Assembly (NCBI GenBank): GCA_023411445.1
Contig: JAEYOT010000202.1
Span: 1 to 7,234 of the forward strand
Reading direction: 5' to 3'
Length of the DNA stretch: 7,234 bases
Source: Pseudomonadota bacterium
GTDB lineage: Bacteria > Myxococcota_A > Polyangia > Polyangiales > Polyangiaceae
Below the pieces are notes generated by a model, which had not been told where the DNA came from, did no database searches, and was given only the letters and a program-made list of their open reading frames with translations. Of the stretch, positions 1 through 5,461 are shown piece by piece (the stretch's first letter is position 1; each line of letters opens with the position of its first letter). The translations under genes were made by a program, and so were the position numbers.

Positions 1-509
1 CCAGCGGGGCCTTTCACGGCGGCGGCGCGGAGCACGCGACGGTAACGCAGCGCCTCGCGCGTGAGCGCGCAGCGCAGCTCCCAAATCCCGCTCACGGCGT
101 GGCTGAGCCTGCCGCGGTACACGCCCGGCGCCGTCTCGCGCAGCGTGACGTGCTGGACGCGACTGGCGAACGCGTTCGGGAACGCCTCGACGCGCAAGTC
201 GGCGCCTTGGAGCGGAGCGCCGTGCCGATCCAGCGCCTTGAGCTCGAGCTCGAGCGAGCCGTCCGCCGCGATGCCGAGCGGCGCTGCCAGCTCCAGGCTG
301 ACGCCAGAGCGCTCGCTCTCGCGCAGCTCGGCCTGCGAGCGGTCCCAGTTGACGGCCTTGTCGTAGTAGTTGGGCTCCAGGGAAAATCCGGGATCATCCA
401 TCGCCACGTAGGCCAGCGTGCCGAGCCCGAGCAGCATGCTGCCGAGCAGCGCGGCGGGCACGAGCGCCCAGACTCTACCGGCGCGGGAGCGAGCTTCCGA
501 TGTGGTCAC
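1..509 (-). CDS. ccoH: FixH/CcoH family cbb3 oxidase assembly protein (C-terminus cut by window edge)
   Basis: The frame stays open from a GTG start to the window edge, giving 169 visible residues. FixH/CcoH proteins are single-span membrane proteins needed for assembly or stability of cbb3 oxidase. Seen here: a short basic N-terminus, one hydrophobic span at about residues 13-36, then a non-cytoplasmic domain opening with NYYDKAVNWD (47-56), which resembles the signature just after the membrane anchor in this family. The rest is beta-rich, with alternating Leu/Glu stretches. The GTG start overlaps the ccoG stop as GTGA, and a perfect AAGGAGGT lies 8 bases upstream, which fixes the start. Position after ccoG matches the usual ccoGHIS order, so ccoI (a copper P-type ATPase) probably follows off the left edge. 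The visible part is already about the length of a typical family member, so little is likely missing. Confidence 0.88.
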   Translation of the reverse strand, partial: MTTSEARSRAGRVWALVPAALLGSMLLGLGTLAYVAMDDPGFSLEPNYYDKAVNWDRSQAELRESERSGVSLELAAPLGIAADGSLELELKALDRHGAPLQGADLRVEAFPNAFASRVQHVTLRETAPGVYRGRLSHAVSGIWELRCALTREALRYRRVLRAAAVKGPA

Positions 510-1885
510 GGCGTGGGACCTCCTTGCGGGCCGAGCAGCGTGTAGTCGACCAAGCGCGCGTCCGGGCCCTGTCCGACGCGCAGCTGGATGCGGCGGCTAC
601 CGGAGAGCGCCGCGCGGGGAGCGATCACGAAGAAGCTGGCGCTGCCTTGCGCGGAAGGCTCGAGCTCGAGCGGCAGCTCGGGCGCCACCACGCGTCCCTG
701 CGGGAAGTCCACTAGCTGGACGCCCAAGCTGATCTTGGCCTCACCGCGGTTGACGGCCTTGAGCCTGAGCTGGTTGACCACGTCGTCGCCGCTGAGCGAA
801 AACGGCGCGCCCAAGCCGCGCAGCACCGTCACCTCGGCGCCGGGTTGGCGCCCGCCCAGCAGCACCAGCGCCGCGAGCAGCCCTGCTAGCAGCACGCCGT
901 AAATCACCACGCGCGGTCGCAGCAGGCGCGTTCGCAGGCCACTCACCCCCGTGGCCTGCGACGAGTAGCGGATCAGGCCGCGCGGCTTTCTGATCCGATC
1001 CATGATCGAGTCGCAAGCGTCCGCGCACTGCGCGCAAGCGACGCACTCGAGCTGTAGCCCCTGACGAATGTCGATGCCGGTCGGGCATGCCACGACGCAG
1101 GCCTGGCAGTCGATGCAGTCGCCGTAGCCGGCGCTCTTGGCCTTGCCCTTGCTGCGCGGCTCGCCCCGGCGCGCGTCGTAGCCGATGATCAGCGATTTGG
1201 GATCCAGCAGCACGGACTGGATGCGCGCGTACGGGCACGCCACCGTGCACATTTGCTCACGAAAGTACGCAAAGTCGAAGAACACCAGGCCGGTCGTGAC
1301 CAGCACGACCGCGAAGCCGCCCAAGTGCTCGCTGGGCGACTGCAGCATCCAGCGCCTCAGCGCGTCCGTGCCGACGAAGTACGATAGGAACACGTTGGCC
1401 AGCACGAACGCGAGCACCAAGTACACCGCGTTCTTGGCCACGCGCCGAGGGCCGCCACCCTGCTTGTCCAAGCGCAGCTGCCCTTCGCGACCGCCCTCGA
1501 ACCAGCGCTCGATCGGCCGAAATAGAAGCTCCATGTACACGGTCTGCGGGCAAGCCCAGCCGCACCACGCGCGCCCCACCAGCGCCGTCACCAGCACGAT
1601 CGCGACGAAGATGCTCAGGAGCAGCAGCATGAGCAGCACGCCGTCCGTCGCCAGGAAGGTGCGACCGAACAGCGTGAACTCGCGCCGCGCCACGTCCAGC
1701 AAGATGGCGGGCTTGCCCCCGATCCGGATCAACGGCAGCGCGATGAACAGCGCGATCAAGAACCAGCCGACCACGCGGCGCGCCCGGTAGATCGGGCCGG
1801 GGTACAGCCGCGGGCGGATGCGGTTACGGGTACCGTCGGCGTTGAGCGTCGGCAGCACCCGTTCGGGGGCGATCGGGGCAGACAT
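506..1885 (-). CDS. ccoG: CcoG/FixG cbb3 oxidase accessory protein, polyferredoxin
   Basis: This 459-residue protein is a membrane-bound iron-sulfur protein. Known members reduce Cu(II) to Cu(I) for the CuB centre during cbb3 biogenesis. Seen: hydrophobic spans near 36-55, 82-104, 152-172, 188-206 and 325-344; a CxxxCP motif after the second span (C108, C112 in GRAWCGWACPQT); another at C213/C217 (CTVACPYAR); and a twin [4Fe-4S] ferredoxin domain with C257, C260, C263, C267 and C281, C284, C287, C291. The last about 110 residues form the beta-rich FixG C-terminal Ig-like domain. Length and motif order match the family, and all expected cysteines are present. The ATG lies 3 bases after the ccoP stop (TGA-GCC-ATG) with no strong Shine-Dalgarno, so translation is probably coupled to ccoP. 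Its 3' end overlaps ccoH by 4 bases. Confidence 0.96.
   Translation of the reverse strand: MSAPIAPERVLPTLNADGTRNRIRPRLYPGPIYRARRVVGWFLIALFIALPLIRIGGKPAILLDVARREFTLFGRTFLATDGVLLMLLLLSIFVAIVLVTALVGRAWCGWACPQTVYMELLFRPIERWFEGGREGQLRLDKQGGGPRRVAKNAVYLVLAFVLANVFLSYFVGTDALRRWMLQSPSEHLGGFAVVLVTTGLVFFDFAYFREQMCTVACPYARIQSVLLDPKSLIIGYDARRGEPRSKGKAKSAGYGDCIDCQACVVACPTGIDIRQGLQLECVACAQCADACDSIMDRIRKPRGLIRYSSQATGVSGLRTRLLRPRVVIYGVLLAGLLAALVLLGGRQPGAEVTVLRGLGAPFSLSGDDVVNQLRLKAVNRGEAKISLGVQLVDFPQGRVVAPELPLELEPSAQGSASFFVIAPRAALSGSRRIQLRVGQGPDARLVDYTLLGPQGGPTP
518..525 (-). promoter_or_regulatory. Strong ribosome binding site of ccoH
   Basis: On the minus strand this reads AAGGAGGT, a full match to the anti-Shine-Dalgarno sequence, 8 bases before the GTG at 507-509. 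It lies inside the end of ccoG and decides the GTG start of ccoH. It suggests ccoH is initiated independently rather than only by coupling. Confidence 0.8.
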
Positions 1886-1888
1886 GGC

Positions 1889-2473
1889 TCAAGGTCCGGC
1901 GACGACCCCGCCCTCGGGCGCCTTGCCCGGGAGCGCTTTGCCGCGCTGTGTGCCCACGAAGGCTGCGAGCTTGCGCACCTCGATAGCTGAGAGCTGCTTG
2001 CTCCACGCCGGCATGCCTTTGGCCAGCACGCCGTCATTGATCACCGTGTAAATGTCGGTGAGGCGCCCCTGACCGTGCAGCCAGGCGTTGTCGGTCAGGT
2101 TCGGCCCGATCGTGCCCTGCCCGCGATCGCCATGGCAGGGCGCGCAGCGCAAGCCGAACAGCTGCTTGGCGTCGTTCATCAGGGCCACGTCCGCCATCAG
2201 CTGGCCGAGCGACTCCTCGCTCACCGGCTGCGCCAGGCTCGCCTTAGCCTCTCGCTCGTGCGCCTCCGCCAAGTCCGCCTCGTAGGCGGCTGCCACCGAC
2301 TGACCGTTGCCGGTCAGGTGGTAGTGCACGAAGTACGCGACGGAGAACCAGAAGCTACCGGCGAAGATCCACACCCACCAGCGCGGCAGCGGGTTATCGT
2401 ACTCCTGGATGCCGTCGTACTCGTGGTGGAGCAGCTGATCTTGCTGCTCACCAGCTGGCGTGCCCTCGCTCAC
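1889..2473 (-). CDS. ccoP: CcoP-type subunit of cbb3 oxidase, short form with a single haem c
   Basis: Membrane-anchored cytochrome c subunit (194 residues) that passes electrons towards CcoO and CcoN. Seen: an N-terminal HEYDGIQEYDNPLPRWW motif (17-33), the CcoP N-terminal signature; one membrane span at about 32-51; a roughly 40-residue Ala/Glu-rich linker; then one cytochrome c domain with C110, C113, H114 (CAPCH) and the likely axial Met154 in KGMPAW. Canonical CcoP is about 300 residues with two CXXCH sites. Here only one is present and the domain between anchor and haem is missing. There is no frameshift or second CXXCH in the gene, so this looks like a genuine one-haem form, not a broken gene. 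The start is GTG, overlapping the ccoQ stop as GTGA, with AAGGAG 5 bases upstream. It is followed directly by ccoG. Confidence 0.93.
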   Translation of the reverse strand: MSEGTPAGEQQDQLLHHEYDGIQEYDNPLPRWWVWIFAGSFWFSVAYFVHYHLTGNGQSVAAAYEADLAEAHEREAKASLAQPVSEESLGQLMADVALMNDAKQLFGLRCAPCHGDRGQGTIGPNLTDNAWLHGQGRLTDIYTVINDGVLAKGMPAWSKQLSAIEVRKLAAFVGTQRGKALPGKAPEGGVVAGP

Positions 2474-2649
2474 GGGCGCTCCTTGCGCGACCGCTCGTCA
2501 TGGAGCGGCAGGGCCGAGGCGCGGGCGAAGTGCTCCTGCCCGCGCAGCAGGTGCACGGCGACACCGATGAAGATGCCCATGAATACCAGCAGCGGAACCT
2601 CCGCGAAGATGGGCAGTTGCATGGCGGAAACGACGTCACTCAGCTTCAT
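2470..2649 (-). CDS. ccoQ: CcoQ-like small membrane subunit of cbb3 oxidase
   Basis: This 59-residue protein has one membrane span at about residues 14-35 (rich in Leu, Val, Phe and Ile), then a basic/charged cytoplasmic tail containing ARASALPLHDE. That tail resembles the short conserved 'A..LPL.DE' segment near the end of CcoQ proteins. Known CcoQ proteins are single-span, non-catalytic and stabilise the complex, notably the CcoP interaction. The ATG lies 2 bases after the ccoNO stop, with AGGGG 8 bases upstream (2658-2662) as a modest Shine-Dalgarno. The stop overlaps the GTG of ccoP. The position between ccoO and ccoP is the expected one. The small size makes sequence-only assignment weaker than for its neighbours, but the context is strong. 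Confidence 0.87.
   Translation of the reverse strand: MKLSDVVSAMQLPIFAEVPLLVFMGIFIGVAVHLLRGQEHFARASALPLHDERSRKERP
2479..2484 (-). promoter_or_regulatory. Ribosome binding site of ccoP
   Basis: On the minus strand this reads AAGGAG, 5 bases before the GTG at 2471-2473. It supports that GTG as the ccoP start, in agreement with the conserved N-terminal CcoP motif beginning soon after. It lies within the end of ccoQ. Confidence 0.75.
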
Positions 2650-2651
2650 GT

Positions 2652-4838
2652 TCAGGACCCCTGTTTGATGTCGACGCCGAGCCGTTGCAGGTAGGCGACG
2701 AGCGCGATGATTTGCTTGTCTTCGAGGCCTTGCGGTCCGCCCTGCGCGGCGATGCGCTGGGCGATCTCTCGGCTCTGCTCGCGAGCCATTTGCTCGGCGC
2801 GCAGCACGGCTTCGCCGTAAGGCACGCCCAGCATGGCCATGGTGTCGACCCGCTTCTGCACGGAGCCGAAGTCGATCGGCGTGGTCTCGAGCCAGGCGTA
2901 CGCCGGCATGATCGACTGCGGCGTGGTCGACTGCGGGTCGGCCATGTGCCGCACGTGCCACAGGTCAGGGTACTTGCCGCCGACGCGGTGCAAGTCAGGC
3001 CCGATGCGGCGAGAGCCCCACTGGAACGGTCGATCGTAGATGAACTCACCCGGCTTGGAGTACTCACCGTAGCGCTCCGTCTCCGCACGGATGGGCCGCA
3101 CCATCTGAGAGTGGCAGTTGTAACAACCCTCACCCACGTAGATGTCGCGTCCGACCAACTCGAGCGGCGTGTACGGCTTGACCGACGCGATGGTGGGCAC
3201 GTTCGAGCGAATCAAGAACGTGGGCACCATCTCGAACGCGGAGGCAACCACCACCGCGGCCGTCGTCCACAGCGCGAACTTGAGCGGGTTACGCTCCCAC
3301 ACGCGGTGCCACTGCGCCTTCACGAAGTAGACGAAGCGGTGACCGGTGGCGGTCATGTGGCTGTAACGCGGGATGACCAGCTTGGGCGTGTAGCCCGTGT
3401 AGGGCGTGAGCGCGGGCGCTTCGTCGGCCACGGCCTCGTACTGGGCCGGGCGCGTGCGCCAGGTCATCACCAGGTTGACCAGGCCCATCACCATGCCGGC
3501 GACGAACAGCGAGCCACCCACCACGCGCACCCAGTACATCGGGATCAGGCGCACCACCGTCTCGACGAAATCCGGGTAAGCGAGCCGACCGGTCTCGTCG
3601 AAGGCGCGCCACATCAAGCCCTGCGTCACGCCGGCGGCGTAGATGGCCACGATGTAGAGCAGGATGCCCAGCGTGCCGAACCAGAAGTGCGCTTCGGCCA
3701 GCTTCTTGGACCACAGCTTGGTCTGGAAGATGCGCGGCGCGAGCCAGTACAGCATGCCAAACGTCATGAAGCCGTTCCAGCCCAGCGCGCCGCTGTGCAC
3801 GTGGGCGATGGTCCAATCCGTGTAGTGCGAGAGGGCGTTGACGCTCTTGATGGAGAGCAGCGGCCCCTCGAACGTGGCCATGCCGTAGAACGTGATACCG
3901 ACGACGAAGAACTTGAGCACCGGGTCTTCCGCGACGCGGTTCCAGGCGCCGCGCAGCGTGAGCAGGCCGTTGATCATGCCGCCCCACGAGGGCATCCACA
4001 GCATCACGCTGAAGAGCATGCCTAGCGTGGAGGCCCACTCCGGCAGCGCCGTGTAGTGCAGGTGGTGCGGACCGGCCCAGATGTAGATGAACCCCAGCGA
4101 CCAGAAGTGCAGGATGCTCAGGCGGTAGGAGAAGACCGGCCGATTCGCCGCCTTGGGCAAGAAGTAGTACATCAAGCCCAGAAACGGCGTGGTCAGGAAG
4201 AAGGCCACGGCGTTGTGCCCGTACCACCACTGGATGAACGCATCCTGCACGCCCGCGTACAGCGAGTAGCTCTTGGTCGCGCTCACCGGCAGCGCCAAGT
4301 TGTTCACGATGTGCAGGATCGCGACCGTGATGATCGTGGCCATGTAAAACCAGATGGCCACGTAGATGTGCCGCTCGCGACGGCGCGCGATGGTGCCGAA
4401 GAAATTGACCGCGAACACGACCCAAACGGCCGCGATCGCGATATCGATCGGCCACTCCAGCTCGGCGTACTCTTTGGATTGGCTGATACCGAGCGGCAGC
4501 GTGAGCGCCGCCGCGACGATGATCGCCTGCCAACCCCAGAAGTGAACCTTGCTCAGCGCGTCGCTGAACATGCGCGCTTTGAGCAAGCGCTGGCTGGAGT
4601 AATACACGGCGGCGAACACCGCGTTGCCGGCGAAGGCGAAGATGGCGGCGTTGGTGTGCAGCGGCCTGAGCCTGCCGAAGCCGAGCTCGGGCAAACCGAA
4701 GCTGAGCTGCGGCAGCACCAACATCAGCGCCAACCACAAGCCCGCCAGCGTCGCTACCACACCCCACACCGCCGTCGCGAACGCGAACTTTCGCACGATC
4801 GCGTCGTCGTACTCGAACTTCTCGACTTCGGTGGACAT
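2652..4838 (-). CDS. ccoNO: cbb3-type cytochrome c oxidase, fused subunits I and II (CcoN-CcoO)
   Basis: A 728-residue fusion forming the catalytic core of the high-affinity terminal oxidase, which reduces O2 to water and pumps protons. CcoN part (about 1-465): about 12 hydrophobic spans, with low-spin haem ligands H61 and H348, haem b3 ligand H346, CuB ligands H208, H258 and H259, the cross-link Tyr252, and Glu324. Each lies one position beyond the number I recall for the Pseudomonas stutzeri enzyme. CcoO part (about 480-728): one span at about 518-540, the haem c site C572-YN-C575-H576, and Met644 in SIMPAY as likely axial ligand. No stop or restart separates the two halves, so one polypeptide is predicted. 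The ATG at 4836-4838 was chosen because MSTEVEKFEYDD begins the conserved part; a TTG 32 codons upstream adds only an unconserved basic stretch. No good Shine-Dalgarno precedes the ATG. It is the first gene of the operon. Confidence 0.96.
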   Translation of the reverse strand: MSTEVEKFEYDDAIVRKFAFATAVWGVVATLAGLWLALMLVLPQLSFGLPELGFGRLRPLHTNAAIFAFAGNAVFAAVYYSSQRLLKARMFSDALSKVHFWGWQAIIVAAALTLPLGISQSKEYAELEWPIDIAIAAVWVVFAVNFFGTIARRRERHIYVAIWFYMATIITVAILHIVNNLALPVSATKSYSLYAGVQDAFIQWWYGHNAVAFFLTTPFLGLMYYFLPKAANRPVFSYRLSILHFWSLGFIYIWAGPHHLHYTALPEWASTLGMLFSVMLWMPSWGGMINGLLTLRGAWNRVAEDPVLKFFVVGITFYGMATFEGPLLSIKSVNALSHYTDWTIAHVHSGALGWNGFMTFGMLYWLAPRIFQTKLWSKKLAEAHFWFGTLGILLYIVAIYAAGVTQGLMWRAFDETGRLAYPDFVETVVRLIPMYWVRVVGGSLFVAGMVMGLVNLVMTWRTRPAQYEAVADEAPALTPYTGYTPKLVIPRYSHMTATGHRFVYFVKAQWHRVWERNPLKFALWTTAAVVVASAFEMVPTFLIRSNVPTIASVKPYTPLELVGRDIYVGEGCYNCHSQMVRPIRAETERYGEYSKPGEFIYDRPFQWGSRRIGPDLHRVGGKYPDLWHVRHMADPQSTTPQSIMPAYAWLETTPIDFGSVQKRVDTMAMLGVPYGEAVLRAEQMAREQSREIAQRIAAQGGPQGLEDKQIIALVAYLQRLGVDIKQGS

Positions 4839-4878
4839 TCGTCGGCGCAATTGGCAAGACGTATGCCGCGCAGCCGAC

Positions 4879-4893
4879 GCGCGAATTTCGCGC
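4879..4893. repeat. Perfect 15-base inverted repeat upstream of ccoNO, possible operator
   Basis: The sequence GCGCGAATTTCGCGC has two 7-base arms that are exact reverse complements around a single central T. It lies 41 to 55 bases before the ccoNO start codon, where a regulator site or 5' leader element of the oxidase operon could sit. The AT core in a GC-rich surround is typical of operators, but no specific binding family can be named. A very short RNA hairpin with a one-base loop is not sterically plausible, so a DNA-level site is the better reading if it is functional. Confidence 0.4.
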
Positions 4894-4983
4894 TGTAGAC
4901 GCAAGGCTGGCGCAAAGCCTGCGCCGCCCCGCAAATTCAGCGGCTAGCCAGCGCGCAGTCCGGCCGGCAGCGCAGCCTCGGCG

Positions 4984-5000
4984 TTGGCCGAATCCTTGCA
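4984..5000 (+). promoter_or_regulatory. Candidate sigma-54 (-24/-12) promoter for the signalling operon
   Basis: TTGGCCGAATCCTTGCA matches the sigma-54 consensus layout TTGGCAC(G)-N4-TTGCA. The invariant GG (4986-4987) and GC (4998-4999) are exactly 10 bases apart and the TTGCA block is complete. Three bases next to the -24 GG differ from consensus. The predicted transcription start is near 5011, only about 3 bases before the ATG at 5014. The mRNA would therefore be nearly leaderless, which is unusual and lowers confidence. The operon appears to encode an NtrC-like regulator, the class that works with sigma-54. Confidence 0.4.
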
Positions 5001-5013
5001 ATCACGGCTCGGC

Positions 5014-5433
5014 ATGTCCGGCCCCTCCCACTCCCGAGCCACCACCGTCCTGATCGTGGACGGCGAAGCGCGCTCGAGTCAGCGGCTCGCCAAGCTGCTG
5101 CGCGAGGACGGCTTCGAGGTCGAGGTGCTGCGCGACGGCAGCAGCGCCCTCGATCGCATCTCGCACTCGCCGCCGGTGGACGCGCTCATCACGGAGCTCA
5201 GCCTGCCCGCCTCGGATGGAGCGGCGCTCGCTCGCTTCGCCAGCGCGCACCACCCCAACATGACCATCATCGTGCTCACGCGGCACCCGAACTTGCTGGA
5301 CGTCACCAAGTTCGGCGAAAACCTGCCGCTGGTCTTGACCAAGCCGCTCGACTACGCCCAGCTGCTGGAAGTGCTCGGCGCGCCGCCGCACGCCCCGAGC
5401 GGCGGCGTACACGTCGCTTCTCCCAGGTTCTGA
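5014..5433 (+). CDS. Stand-alone pseudo-receiver protein (Asp-to-Glu receiver domain)
   Basis: A 139-residue protein consisting of one CheY-like receiver domain (about 10-122) and a short Pro/Gly-rich tail, with no output domain. Seen: TTVLIVDGE at the end of strand 1, so the usual acidic pair is D16-G17; E61 in ITELSLPASDG at the phospho-acceptor place, where the downstream regulator has Asp; T89 (IVLTR) and K110 (LTKPLD), both conserved. Loss of one Mg-binding acid and the acceptor Asp means ordinary phosphorylation is unlikely. Glu can mimic the phosphorylated state, so a constitutive or phosphorylation-independent role is inferred. The ATG at 5014 was chosen because the fold begins just after it. 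An in-frame TTG at 4984 would extend it by 10 residues but overlaps the candidate promoter. No clear Shine-Dalgarno is seen. It is followed 28 bases later by the globin kinase and is probably co-transcribed. Confidence 0.85.
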   Translation: MSGPSHSRATTVLIVDGEARSSQRLAKLLREDGFEVEVLRDGSSALDRISHSPPVDALITELSLPASDGAALARFASAHHPNMTIIVLTRHPNLLDVTKFGENLPLVLTKPLDYAQLLEVLGAPPHAPSGGVHVASPRF

Positions 5434-5461
5434 CGGATGTTAGAAGCTGGAGCTGGCTGGT

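Larger units (their letters stand above)
4839..5013. promoter_or_regulatory. Divergent intergenic region between the oxidase and signalling operons
   Basis: These 175 bases separate the ATG of ccoNO (leftward) from the ATG of the pseudo-receiver gene (rightward), so promoters for both operons should lie here. Seen: a sigma-54 type element facing right at 4984-5000; a perfect inverted repeat at 4879-4893; a looser inverted repeat AGGCT-N7-AGCCT at 4904-4920; and 8-base palindromes GGCTAGCC (4942-4949) and CCGGCCGG (4960-4967). The heptamer GGCGCAA occurs twice (4844-4850 and 4909-4915). I see no TTGAT-N4-ATCAA box and no convincing sigma-70 -35/-10 pair on either strand. Confidence 0.7.

Noticed and set aside
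236..256. Tandem GAGCTC-like repeats in ccoH, with a similar stretch near 660-680 in ccoG.
   Set aside because: They encode alternating Leu and Glu in beta-rich domains with preferred codons (CTC, GAG); coding bias explains them without a DNA-level element.
2685..4898. Long plus-strand open frames (2685-4025 and 4056-4898) antisense to ccoNO.
   Set aside because: Low-complexity Arg/His/Val/Glu-rich translations with no recognisable motif, fully antisense to a conserved gene; typical of high GC content.
4901..4916. Minus-strand TTTGCGCCAGCCTTGC as a sigma-54 promoter for ccoNO.
   Set aside because: The spacing and TTGC fit, but the near-invariant GG of the -24 element is TG, so I do not call it.
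4839..4934. N-terminal extension of ccoNO from a TTG at 4932-4934.
   Set aside because: The added 32 residues are Arg/Ala-rich, have no ribosome binding support, and precede the conserved CcoN start; they would also cover most of the promoter region.
3289..5001. A long open frame on the minus strand (about 570 codons) overlapping ccoNO in another frame.
   Set aside because: Its translation is dominated by Arg, Ala, Gly and His with no domain, as expected for a shifted frame of GC-rich DNA; ccoNO in the true frame carries all the expected metal ligands.
4839..5013. A possible FNR/ANR/FixK box controlling the oxidase.
   Set aside because: Only fragments such as TGATTGCAAGGATT are present; no two half-sites TTGAT and ATCAA with 4-base spacing were found on either strand.
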